This document shows, one piece after another, positions 34,525 to 42,961 of a stretch of 64,000 bases of DNA. Source of the DNA: JAGNRR01 sp965230665 (GTDB taxonomy: Bacteria; Bacteroidota; Bacteroidia; Chitinophagales; Chitinophagaceae); the NCBI GenBank assembly GCA_965230665.1, contig CBDDLM010000004.1, positions 372,001 to 436,000 on the forward strand, given 5' to 3'. The notes under the pieces are model-generated. The model made no database searches, was not told the origin of the DNA, and saw nothing but the letters and a program-made list of their open reading frames with translations. Position numbers and translations under genes: made by a program. Position 1 is the stretch's first letter; the number at the start of each line of letters is the position of its first letter.

Positions 34525-34767
34525 CTACTTTTTATACCGTCGTTTCTCCTTCATTCGAATAGCCTTTATACTATCCAGTTTCTCTTGATCTAAGGTTCCT
34601 GGTTGTGGAATTACGACTAATCCGTCCTTTTTTTGCTCAAGAACATTCTCTGATTTGCTATTATGAGATTCAAGATCTTTATCAAGTGTAGAATTCTTTT
34701 TTATTTTACAACCACCTAAGAAAACCAAGCCTATAATAAAACTACTTAGAAACAATGATTTTTTCAT
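34525..34767 (-). CDS. Small lipoprotein, function unknown
   Basis: An 80-residue lipoprotein starting at the ATG at 34767 (MKKSLFLSSF), with the lipobox FLGGC (Cys20). The mature part is short, hydrophilic and Lys/Glu/Asp-rich. The start overlaps the end of the T9SS cargo gene by 26 bases, so expression is probably coupled to it. I do not recognise the family. Confidence 0.65.
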   Translation of the reverse strand: MKKSLFLSSFIIGLVFLGGCKIKKNSTLDKDLESHNSKSENVLEQKKDGLVVIPQPGTLDQEKLDSIKAIRMKEKRRYKK

Positions 34768-36643
34768 TGGAAACTTCCTTATCATTCATCGTAATCTTAA
34801 CCATATAGCTTCCATTGGATAGGCCATTTTTATTAAATCTAAAAATGGACTCACCTTTGGTAACATTGGCCTTCAAAACCTCCTTTACCTTTCTGCCCTG
34901 CATATCATAGATCACAGCAGCAAAGTCTCCTCCCTCTTGCAGATCCAATTTGACACTCCAAATATCAACAATAGGATTAGGGAATATCGCTACTTGATCA
35001 CGCTTCTGCTCTACATCACTGGTAGAAACAGGAAAGGCCCCAACCTGAACCTTTGAAATATAATTATTCCATCTGCCTTGCGAGTTACCATACATACCGA
35101 AGCCCCAAACTGTTGGTACGCTAGCATTATGTTCTCTAGCAATACCAGTATAATCCCCCCATCTTGTGTTACCACTTGTTGCACCGAACGTAACAGGACC
35201 AGCACCAGGGTTTAGTTCTTCAAAATTCGAAATATTCATATTATGGTCTGAAAAAATTGCGCGAATACCAGGAAATGAAGTTTGAGAGCTATAATCATAT
35301 ACAATTAGAGCAGACTGCTCATAGTCATTCCAACCCATGGAGGCTATGGAAGGATAAGCCATATCTACTCCTGTTTGTGATAATATTTTATTCTGAACAC
35401 TCCAAGAGTTACCACTTCTTTCTAATCGGTTGTAATTGATCGCTACGAAATTGTTTGGACCACTACAATGAAAAACAAAATGGACCATTCCAGCAACGTA
35501 CATTGCATCCATACCTCTCATATCTCCACTATTCAAATCTACATTTGTTCCAGATTGTACCCCATCGGCAGGTTGAAAATAAGTGGGAATTGAAACAGTG
35601 GCTGTACTCAGTGTAGGGTTACCCTTGACATTACCATCAACGGTATACATTCTTATCGTATTCGATGAAATAAAGTTACGTGTTGCACACATGTGCATCT
35701 GGTCTCCATAATTCGTACTTCTACCATGTCTTGCTGGTACGATAGTAAAAGGATTGCCGGCTACAGAAGTAAATACTTCCGCTGCTGGATTAGCGTTTCC
35801 AGCAAAACACGCTGCTTTATCTATTTGAAACACAGCACTCTCAACAAACTGGGAGTTTGTTGACGATATATTCCTAAACATATTACCTGTAATGAACAGA
35901 TCACTTGCTGAAACAGCCATTTTAGGATAGTCAAACCAAACATTATAAGGGTAAGTCGTCCCTATAACTTCTCTTAAATTAGACCTAAAACTATAATAAT
36001 GATAAGGACCTGCTGGGTTATTCGTTTGGGAGAAAGCAACCAAAATCCTATTATCTGTTGTCATTCGATCACAAATCTGGGTGAATACAATAAATCGATC
36101 ATAATCAGGGTCATAGTGTACTAAGGGGTCACACATATCCGTTTTAGAAGTAATTGGATTCCAAAACAGTGGAAATACTTTTAAACCTTCTCCTGGAACA
36201 ATACCTCCAGCAGTTGTATAAACGCGTAAGGAACTATTAACCGCCGCAATCATGACCCCATCGTTACCCACGGCAATGGTATTATCTGATGGTGTTCCCT
36301 GAGAACCAAGAGCAGTAAACCCTAAAGTCTTTACTGGATCAATAGATGCGGTAGTTTTGTTAGAAGTTTGTTCTGGTGTGATACCAGCCGCTCTTTTCAA
36401 CTTTCTCAAGCTATCCTTATAAAAGGCCAGTTCCTCTTGATTCTGACTCTTATTAACCCTATTACGAATTATTTGAAATTCAGGTAATAATTCGGCATCA
36501 CCTTCTTTGGGTTGAAAGGTTCCCAAATACGTTCCATTATTCTGAGTGCGCATAGCATCCCCAGCCTTTACTGTTTTATTTTGAGCAAAAGTAGTAGTTC
36601 CCAAAAAAGTCAAAACAAGTAAATTCAAAAATGTTTTTCTCAT
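34742..36643 (-). CDS. Secreted T9SS cargo protein, large beta-propeller-like body
   Basis: About 633 residues from the ATG at 36643, which gives a clean signal peptide (MRKTFLNLLVLTFLGTTTFAQ) and lies 17 bases after a perfect -7 element. An in-frame ATG at 36679 overlaps that promoter region and is unlikely. The body has repeated motifs such as GSQGTPSDNTIAVGNDGVM and VNYNR/DYDRFIVFTQ, suggesting a propeller-like or sialidase-like fold. No catalytic site was identified. The last ~80 residues (VAIFPNPIVDIW, then GSYMVKITMN) are a T9SS type A sorting domain. Confidence 0.85.
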   Translation of the reverse strand: MRKTFLNLLVLTFLGTTTFAQNKTVKAGDAMRTQNNGTYLGTFQPKEGDAELLPEFQIIRNRVNKSQNQEELAFYKDSLRKLKRAAGITPEQTSNKTTASIDPVKTLGFTALGSQGTPSDNTIAVGNDGVMIAAVNSSLRVYTTAGGIVPGEGLKVFPLFWNPITSKTDMCDPLVHYDPDYDRFIVFTQICDRMTTDNRILVAFSQTNNPAGPYHYYSFRSNLREVIGTTYPYNVWFDYPKMAVSASDLFITGNMFRNISSTNSQFVESAVFQIDKAACFAGNANPAAEVFTSVAGNPFTIVPARHGRSTNYGDQMHMCATRNFISSNTIRMYTVDGNVKGNPTLSTATVSIPTYFQPADGVQSGTNVDLNSGDMRGMDAMYVAGMVHFVFHCSGPNNFVAINYNRLERSGNSWSVQNKILSQTGVDMAYPSIASMGWNDYEQSALIVYDYSSQTSFPGIRAIFSDHNMNISNFEELNPGAGPVTFGATSGNTRWGDYTGIAREHNASVPTVWGFGMYGNSQGRWNNYISKVQVGAFPVSTSDVEQKRDQVAIFPNPIVDIWSVKLDLQEGGDFAAVIYDMQGRKVKEVLKANVTKGESIFRFNKNGLSNGSYMVKITMNDKEVSNEKIIVSK

Positions 36644-36660
36644 GTAAATGTGTATTAGAT

Positions 36661-36668
36661 CAAATATA
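36661..36668 (-). promoter_or_regulatory. -7 promoter element of the T9SS cargo gene at 36643
   Basis: TATATTTG on the minus strand, a perfect match to TAnnTTTG, ending 17 bases before the chosen start. It decides against the longer start at 36679. Confidence 0.55.
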
Positions 36669-36775
36669 ATATAGACCACCGACTAATCCATAACTTATTA
36701 TCTGCTTAGCATTATTCTAACTAGATATGACACTACCATTACACAAGGAATTCGTTTCTTTGTAAACTAGCAATT

Positions 36776-37999
36776 ATGAAAACCTTCGACATTCCTACTT
36801 TTTATCGTTCTGAGCTGGTCTCAGTCATCAATCAGAAAAGAAAAGAGAATGACAAACTAAAAAAAGATTTCTCCCCTACTCTGGTTGAAGTTGGTCATTT
36901 GCAGTTCTATATTGCGCGACATTTTGGTTTTTGTTATGGTGTAGAAAACGCTATAGAAATTGCATTTAAAACTTTAGAAGAACATCCAAACAAAAGAATT
37001 TTTCTTTTAAGTGAAATGATTCACAACCCTCAAGTTAATGATGACCTAAGAAAAAATGGAGTACAATTCATACAGGACACCTTAGGTAATCCGTATATTG
37101 ATTGGTCTGAAATAAATAGTGATGACCTTGTCGTGATTCCCGCTTTTGGTACAACGAAAGAAACGAATGAGCTGTTGAAATCCAAAGGCATTGATCCAAT
37201 CGCCTATAATACGACCTGTCCTTTTGTAGAAAAAGTTTGGAAACGGGGTAGCCAAATAGGGCAAAAAGGGTATTCACTCATCCTTCATGGGAAACCAAAT
37301 CATGAAGAAACAAGAGCTACTTTTTCGCAATGCGCAACTGAAGCGCCTACACTTATTATTAAAAACATTGAAGAAGCACGAGCCCTTGAAAAATACATTT
37401 GCTTAGAAGCTCAACAGGAAGACTTCGAACTTGAATTTTCTGACCGCTACACACCAGACTTTCATATTGAGAACGATTTGAAAAAAATTGGTGTCATCAA
37501 CCAGACCACAATGCTGGCAGAGGATACACAGGCTATCGCGAACTTCTTAAAAGATGTTATTCGTGACCAGTACAAATTGGAAGATGAGACGGTTAAAATG
37601 CATTTTGCAGACACCCGGGATACATTATGTTATGCAACAAACGATAACCAAAACGCGGTAAAAGGAATGCTTGAGACTCAGGCTGATTTGGCAATTGTAA
37701 TTGGAGGTTATAACAGTTCTAACACCTCACATCTGGTAGAGTTATGCGAAGAGAAACTACCCACGTATTACATCAAAGATGCAAGCGAAATAATCAGCGC
37801 CGAAGAGATTAGACATTATAACTTCCATACGAAAGAAATGATGACTACAACTAATTATTTAAAAGGACCGAATCAAAAAATATTAATAACAGCTGGCGCC
37901 TCATGTCCTGATGCTATTGTAGAATCTGTCATCAAAAAGATATCGGATGTTTCAAATCAACCGTTCAATTTAGAGAAGATCTTAGCTTCTTTCAACTAA
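36776..37999 (+). CDS. ispH: 4-Hydroxy-3-methylbut-2-enyl diphosphate reductase (IspH)
   Basis: A 407-residue Fe-S enzyme making IPP and DMAPP in the last step of the MEP pathway. The cluster cysteines are C53 (HFGFCYG), C148 (NTTCPFVEKVW) and C285 (DTLCYATNDNQNAV). Active-site residues in HNPQV, LHGKPNHEET and NSSNTSHL are present. It is about 90 residues longer than E. coli IspH, with an N-terminal extension and an insertion around 200-235, as in the long form seen in Bacteroidota and plants. The 3' end overlaps convergent cmk by 18 bases. Confidence 0.95.
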   Translation: MKTFDIPTFYRSELVSVINQKRKENDKLKKDFSPTLVEVGHLQFYIARHFGFCYGVENAIEIAFKTLEEHPNKRIFLLSEMIHNPQVNDDLRKNGVQFIQDTLGNPYIDWSEINSDDLVVIPAFGTTKETNELLKSKGIDPIAYNTTCPFVEKVWKRGSQIGQKGYSLILHGKPNHEETRATFSQCATEAPTLIIKNIEEARALEKYICLEAQQEDFELEFSDRYTPDFHIENDLKKIGVINQTTMLAEDTQAIANFLKDVIRDQYKLEDETVKMHFADTRDTLCYATNDNQNAVKGMLETQADLAIVIGGYNSSNTSHLVELCEEKLPTYYIKDASEIISAEEIRHYNFHTKEMMTTTNYLKGPNQKILITAGASCPDAIVESVIKKISDVSNQPFNLEKILASFN

Positions 38000-38647
38000 T
38001 TCAATAACCCAATTTTTGATTTGTTTTACCTGTTCAGGAATAGTCATACTAGAGTTATCTAGTTCTCTTGCGTCCTCAGCTTTTCGTAATGGATTATATG
38101 AACGGTTGCTATCGATCTCATCTCTATGAGCTAGGTTTTTACCAACCTCCTCTCGCGTTATCTTTTTTCCTTTTGCAAGTAGCTCTGAGTAACGTCTTTC
38201 TATCCTTACATTTTCCGCTGCAGTTAGAAAAATTTTGAGCTCCGCCTTAGGAAAAACAACTGTACCTATATCACGCCCATCCATGACAACTCCTTTAGCC
38301 TCGCCATAAGCCTGCTGTTGTTGAACACAGAAATCTCGAACACTGGGTAAAGCTGCTACCTCACTAACAGAATTTGACACATACATTGTCCTAATCTCCT
38401 CTTCGACATCATGTCCGTTTAAACAAACTCTTTGATTAACAAATCGTAAGTCAATGCCAACCAACGCTTTTTTTATTTCATCTGTGTCTTGCTTGATCTC
38501 AATTTCATTTTGTAAAAGATAAAGCGTAATCGCCCTGTACATTGCGCCACTATCAATATAAATGTACCTCAGTTCTTGAGCCAATCGTTTGGCTAACGAA
38601 CTCTTCCCAGTAGATGACAAACCATCTATGGCAATATTTATTTTCAT
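37982..38647 (-). CDS. cmk: Cytidylate kinase
   Basis: A 221-residue kinase phosphorylating CMP and dCMP. The P-loop is GLSSTGKSSLAKRLA near the N-terminus, followed by the YIDSGAMYRAIT NMP-binding strand and VMDGRDIGTVVFP. The start is either ATG at 38647 (chosen) or GTG at 38653, which would overlap the maeB stop as GTGA. It is cotranscribed with maeB, and its 3' end overlaps ispH from the other strand. Confidence 0.95.
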   Translation of the reverse strand: MKINIAIDGLSSTGKSSLAKRLAQELRYIYIDSGAMYRAITLYLLQNEIEIKQDTDEIKKALVGIDLRFVNQRVCLNGHDVEEEIRTMYVSNSVSEVAALPSVRDFCVQQQQAYGEAKGVVMDGRDIGTVVFPKAELKIFLTAAENVRIERRYSELLAKGKKITREEVGKNLAHRDEIDSNRSYNPLRKAEDARELDNSSMTIPEQVKQIKNWVIELVERS

Positions 38648-38649
38648 AC

Positions 38650-40953
38650 TCACGTTGCTTGCTTCTGTTTAACATGTGCATCTAATACTGCAATGGCAAC
38701 CATATGAACAATTTGTCTCACCGTACTACCCAACTGCAATACATGAACAGATTTTTTTAGCCCCAGAATTATCGGGCCAATAGTCTCTTGATTCCCCATC
38801 TCCAATTGTAAATTATATGCAATGTTACCTGCAGAAAGATTCGGAAAGATTAATACATTCGGGCCCGCATCTACTAATTTGCTAAACGGGTAATTCGCTT
38901 TCAGTATTTCTTTATTAAAAGCTATACTTCCTTGCACCTCTCCTTCTACATGAATATCCGGATGTTCTCTGTGCAATATTTCAACTGCTTTTCTAACCTT
39001 TTTAGCCTCGGGCAGATTACTACTTCCAAAATTGGAATATGAAAGCATCGCAACCCTTGGATCGATATTAAGACTTTTTAAACTAGCGCTTGTCTGTAGC
39101 GTAATATCTACTAATTCTTCCGCAGTAGGAAATTCTGTAATCGTTGTATCAGCATAGCAAATCGGACCTTTCTTTGTCAAAACAGCATACATCCCTGAAA
39201 TTTTTTGGGGCTTCTTAGGATTTGCAGTACTGGGTCTATCAGCAGGACCGATTATCTCTAAAGCTGGTCGAATCGTATCGGGATATTTTCTCGCTAATCC
39301 TGTTATCAAAGCGTCGGCTTCTCCTGTTTCAACCATCATACAACCAAAATAATTGCGTCCGCGCATAATTTTTACGGCTTCATACTTATTGTATCCTTTT
39401 CGTTTTCTCTTTTCATAAAAAAGATTTCCGAACTCTTCACGTTTGGCGGACATACTCTCTTCCTTAGGATCAATAATTTCTATAGTTCCAAGATCTATAC
39501 TATATTCATCAGCTAACTTCTCGATCCTTTTTTTATTCCCCAATAAGATTGGAGTTGCGATATCATCTTCGAAGGCTTGTTGAGCAGCTTTTAAGATTTT
39601 TACGTTCTCTGCTTCGGAAAACACTACTCGTTTCTTGTGCTGACGTGCTTTATTCATGATCATGCGCAAAACATTATCGTCTTGTCCCAATCGTACAGAC
39701 AATTCTTCTCGATAGGCATTATAATCTTTAATCGGTTCACGGGCTACTCCACTTTCCTCAGCAGCTTTGGCAACGGCCAATGCAACGGTGCTTAACAAGC
39801 GTGGATCCATAGGTTTGGGTATAATATACTCAGGACCAAAGGTCAACGCTTTTTGATTGTATACCATATTAACGGCATCAGGTACTGATTCCTTTGCAAG
39901 GTCAGCTAATGCTTTAACAGCGGCCAGCTTCATATCATCATTAATTTTGGTAGCCCGAACATCCAATGCACCTCTGAATATATAGGGAAATCCGAGTACA
40001 TTATTTACCTGATTGGGGTAATCACTTCTACCAGTGGCCATGATGATATCCTCTCGTGCATCAACAGCCACAGGGTAATCAATCTCTGGTATAGGATTTG
40101 CTAACGCAAATACGATAGGTCGTTCTGCCATTTTAGTAAGCATATGAGCATCTAGTATTCCTCCTTTAGATAGTCCTAAGAACACATCTGCTCCGACGAG
40201 TGCTTTTGCTAGATCCATATCTTCACCATTCGCAAACAGTTGCTTTCTCTTATCCAAACCTTTTCGGTTTGAAGAGATGAGTCCTTTACTATCAAACATG
40301 AATATGTTTTCTTTTCGGACCCCCATTTTTACATAAAGTTTTGTACATGCAATTGCCGAAGCTCCTGCACCACTTACGACTACTTTTATCTCTGTAATCT
40401 TCTTATCCTGAATCTCCAATGCATTCAAAAGAGCTGCCGAAGAAATAATGGCTGTTCCATGTTGATCATCATGCATTACAGGAATATCAAGTTCTTCGAT
40501 TAAACGTTCCTCGATTTCAAAACTTTCTGGTGCCTTAATATCTTCCAAATTAATCCCACCGAAAGTCGGTGCAATTGCTTTTACAACCTTAATAAACTCT
40601 TCTACGTTGGTCTCATTTACCTCAATATCAAAAACATCTATATCAGCATAAATTTTAAAGAGTAAGCCTTTACCCTCCATGACTGGTTTAGAGGCCAGTG
40701 GACCGATATCTCCTAAACCTAGTACGGCCGTCCCATTACTTATTACACCAACCAAATTTCCTTTGGCTGTATACCGATACGCATCATCCGGATTCTTTTC
40801 TATTTCAAGACAAGGATCAGCAACCCCTGGCGAATACGCCAAGGCCAAATCTCTTTGTGTCTTGGTTTGCTTGGTGGGTACAACTTCGATCTTTCCTGCA
40901 CGTCCTCTACTGTGATAGTCGAGCGCTTCTTTTTTTCGTAGATTTTTTCCCAT
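38650..40953 (-). CDS. maeB: NADP-dependent malic enzyme fused to phosphotransacetylase-like domain
   Basis: About 767 residues from the ATG at 40953 (MGKNLRKKEALDYHS); the longer frame to 40989 adds a non-conserved hydrophobic stretch. The first ~420 residues are malic enzyme (AYSPGVADPCLEI, GDIGPLASKPVMEGKG, MHDDQHGTAII, VVSGAGASAIAC), converting malate to pyruvate, CO2 and NADPH. The last ~330 residues are phosphotransacetylase-like, usually catalytically silent but acetyl-CoA-sensing in MaeB. Anaplerotic balance with pckA and sucC is expected. Confidence 0.95.
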   Translation of the reverse strand: MGKNLRKKEALDYHSRGRAGKIEVVPTKQTKTQRDLALAYSPGVADPCLEIEKNPDDAYRYTAKGNLVGVISNGTAVLGLGDIGPLASKPVMEGKGLLFKIYADIDVFDIEVNETNVEEFIKVVKAIAPTFGGINLEDIKAPESFEIEERLIEELDIPVMHDDQHGTAIISSAALLNALEIQDKKITEIKVVVSGAGASAIACTKLYVKMGVRKENIFMFDSKGLISSNRKGLDKRKQLFANGEDMDLAKALVGADVFLGLSKGGILDAHMLTKMAERPIVFALANPIPEIDYPVAVDAREDIIMATGRSDYPNQVNNVLGFPYIFRGALDVRATKINDDMKLAAVKALADLAKESVPDAVNMVYNQKALTFGPEYIIPKPMDPRLLSTVALAVAKAAEESGVAREPIKDYNAYREELSVRLGQDDNVLRMIMNKARQHKKRVVFSEAENVKILKAAQQAFEDDIATPILLGNKKRIEKLADEYSIDLGTIEIIDPKEESMSAKREEFGNLFYEKRKRKGYNKYEAVKIMRGRNYFGCMMVETGEADALITGLARKYPDTIRPALEIIGPADRPSTANPKKPQKISGMYAVLTKKGPICYADTTITEFPTAEELVDITLQTSASLKSLNIDPRVAMLSYSNFGSSNLPEAKKVRKAVEILHREHPDIHVEGEVQGSIAFNKEILKANYPFSKLVDAGPNVLIFPNLSAGNIAYNLQLEMGNQETIGPIILGLKKSVHVLQLGSTVRQIVHMVAIAVLDAHVKQKQAT

Positions 40954-40990
40954 AAAATATTTTCGAATTGTGAAAATACAATATAACAAA

Positions 40991-41022
40991 TTTGTACTCG
41001 ATTTTTATTCGGTTTAACTTTA
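40991..41022 (+). promoter_or_regulatory. Bacteroidota-type promoter before the DUF4293 gene
   Basis: TTTG at 40991-40994 and TAACTTTA at 41015-41022 are 20 bases apart, one mismatch from TAnnTTTG. It lies 13 bases before the ATG at 41036 and points away from maeB. Confidence 0.5.
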
Positions 41023-41035
41023 TCGTTTATTTACC

Positions 41036-41461
41036 ATGATACAACGAATTCAGACAGTATGGTTATTTCTAGCAGCGGTTTGTGCTAGTCTTGCTTTTTT
41101 TGTTCCTTTCGGTACAGAGTTCACATCAGAGATCAATACAGAAAATGTTCAAGGCATCGGTATGAACGCTATCAATAATATTGTAGTACTTATAATAGTT
41201 GCCGATATTATTCTGTGCGCGTTTATCGCAATTTTTTCTTTCAAAAACAGAAAAGTGCAAAAAGCCTTTTGCCTGATCATCGTTTTACTGAGCCTTGCTT
41301 GCATTGGTTTTATGATTTATCTAACTGAAATGAAAGCGGAAAACACCAGTATTCGGCTAGGTATTATTGCGCCAATTTTATCTTTAGTATTTGGAGTTCT
41401 GGCCCTAAATGGGGTGCGCAAAGATGACAAGCTGATTAAAAACTTAGACCGTCTACGTTAA
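41036..41461 (+). CDS. DUF4293 family four-helix membrane protein
   Basis: A 141-residue inner-membrane protein with four predicted helices (IQTVWLFLAAVCASLAFF, NNIVVLIIVADIILCAFI, FCLIIVLLSLACIGFMIY and IIAPILSLVFGVLAL) and a short basic C-terminus. It matches DUF4293, a family almost restricted to Bacteroidota and of unknown function. In many of these genomes it lies next to rho or other core genes. Here its stop codon touches the start of a lipoprotein gene, so the two form an operon. Confidence 0.85.
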   Translation: MIQRIQTVWLFLAAVCASLAFFVPFGTEFTSEINTENVQGIGMNAINNIVVLIIVADIILCAFIAIFSFKNRKVQKAFCLIIVLLSLACIGFMIYLTEMKAENTSIRLGIIAPILSLVFGVLALNGVRKDDKLIKNLDRLR

Positions 41462-42280
41462 ATGAGAAAGTACTTCAAAGCGGGTCTATTGGTTTTGATG
41501 TATGCGACCTTTTTTCAAAGTTGTAAGCAGGACTCTATATCTTCTGGCGTTCCTATACGCATTGGAGATAGCTCCTTAATTGTTACAGAAAAAGACTCCA
41601 ACTACCTAAAAAACTTTGTAAAGGATATTTCTAAAAAAGAGCAAGATGAAAGTGAAATTGCTCGTATAATGGTTCAGGTGGATAGTGTTAAAGTAGCGGA
41701 AGAGCTGGAAGAGTTTACCGCTGCGGATTCTACTATTGTTGGATTTACTATAGAATTTAAAGATTGTAAACTTGTTTTTCAAGGCTTAGAAGCCAAAGCA
41801 CTTACTGAACAAAATCCAAAACAAAACAGAAGCGTTTCCTATTTGGTAACCAGAGGCGATTTAGCCAAAATGAAAATCCAAGTTAAAGGCTTAAAAGAAA
41901 CTTCAATAAAGGAAAGAATCTATACTAAATTGAAGGTCAAACATAAGGAGGAAGAATACTTATTAAAATCACTGGGGCGAAAGATATCTGATTGGTTTCC
42001 CTTGGCAGGAAAAGATAATATTTTTGTAGCTGCTGGAGCAAATAGTTTTCAATTCAATAATCTGACGAATAAGAAGCTAAAAATTGCTCTTGGTAAAGAA
42101 TTGCGTGCGCAGAATATGAAGGAAGATAAAATACAAGGATGGATGCACCTAATTCGTAAAACGAATGATTACACTGATCAACCATGTAAACTTTATGTTT
42201 CAACAGCTCAATTTAGAGTTCGGGGTAAGACAAAAAATGGGAGTGTAAATAAATTGATTCAGTTCGACATTGTCGAGTAG
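41462..42280 (+). CDS. Lipoprotein of unknown function
   Basis: A 272-residue protein with a lipoprotein signal (MRKYFKAGLLVLMYATFFQSC, lipid-bearing Cys21). The mature part mixes beta strands with charged helices and resembles no family I know. It starts immediately after the DUF4293 stop, with no gap, so cotranscription is nearly certain. A periplasmic or outer-membrane-leaflet location is expected. Confidence 0.7.
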   Translation: MRKYFKAGLLVLMYATFFQSCKQDSISSGVPIRIGDSSLIVTEKDSNYLKNFVKDISKKEQDESEIARIMVQVDSVKVAEELEEFTAADSTIVGFTIEFKDCKLVFQGLEAKALTEQNPKQNRSVSYLVTRGDLAKMKIQVKGLKETSIKERIYTKLKVKHKEEEYLLKSLGRKISDWFPLAGKDNIFVAAGANSFQFNNLTNKKLKIALGKELRAQNMKEDKIQGWMHLIRKTNDYTDQPCKLYVSTAQFRVRGKTKNGSVNKLIQFDIVE

Positions 42281-42306
42281 TTTATCTTTAAGATTCAATT
42301 TCAAAA

Positions 42307-42741
42307 CTAACCTTCTAAATACTTTACCATTTTGTAATGCGGGATGTCTACTTCTAGAAAAACTTCTCCTTCTTTCTTATAACCAAGTTTATTATAGAAT
42401 CCTGTAGCTACTTGTCGTGCGTGTAATTCGATTTTTTGATACCCATTCCGAGCTGCCCATTGTTCCGAGTAATGCACTAATTCTTTTCCTCTGCCTTGTC
42501 CCTGATTAAGAGCATCAGTAGCCATTTGTCTTAGCTTCAATATCCCATTTCCAAGTTTACGCATCTGAAGACAGGTAATTAACTCCTCGTTCTCATAGCC
42601 GATAAAAAAGAGTTCATCTTGTTCACTTAATAAGTCCTCCTCAAATAGATTTAAGCCTAAAGGAACACGAAGTTCCTTTTGACGTAATGCATACATTTTT
42701 AAAATCCAAGGAGAATCAAAAGCTATTATCTCGCATATCAT
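42307..42741 (-). CDS. GNAT-family N-acetyltransferase
   Basis: A 144-residue acetyltransferase with the acetyl-CoA-binding motif A in modified form (LRQMATDALNQGQGRGKELV) and motif B (IELHARQVATGFYNKLGYKKEGE). It resembles the ElaA-like subgroup. The acetyl acceptor is unknown. It is divergent from gyrB across a 220-base region with DnaA-box-like sites. Confidence 0.85.
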   Translation of the reverse strand: MICEIIAFDSPWILKMYALRQKELRVPLGLNLFEEDLLSEQDELFFIGYENEELITCLQMRKLGNGILKLRQMATDALNQGQGRGKELVHYSEQWAARNGYQKIELHARQVATGFYNKLGYKKEGEVFLEVDIPHYKMVKYLEG

Positions 42742-42811
42742 AGTATAAATGTAAGGTAATTATTCGGGCTTCTTTTCGATTCAAAAACACATAGAAAGTG
42801 TTGTTTGTGAC

Positions 42812-42870
42812 TGTGGATTTATTTGTGGATAATTATTTGCATAAAAGCCTGATTTTAAAGGGTTTTAAAG
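42812..42870. other. DnaA-box pair and AT-rich direct repeats upstream of gyrB
   Basis: TGTGGATAA at 42824-42832 is the exact complement of the DnaA box TTATCCACA. TGTGGATTT at 42812-42820 matches 7 of 9 positions in the same orientation, 12 bases away. Two direct copies of TTTTAAAG follow at 42853-42860 and 42863-42870, a possible unwinding element. This could be part of an origin or a DnaA-controlled gyrB promoter. Confidence 0.45.
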
Positions 42871-42915
42871 ACTCTCAATAGACGGGTAAAACAAGGATGT
42901 AAGGTCGTTTTTTAG

Positions 42916-42942
42916 TACCTTTGCGAAGCCCTTTTACGGGCT
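42916..42942 (+). promoter_or_regulatory. gyrB -7 element and leader hairpin
   Basis: TACCTTTG at 42916-42923 is a perfect TAnnTTTG match 38 bases before the gyrB ATG. A small hairpin AGCCC (42927-42931) with GGGCT (42938-42942) lies in the predicted leader. No matching -33 TTTG was found. Confidence 0.5.
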
Positions 42943-42961
42943 AAAAAATACGATAGGCATT

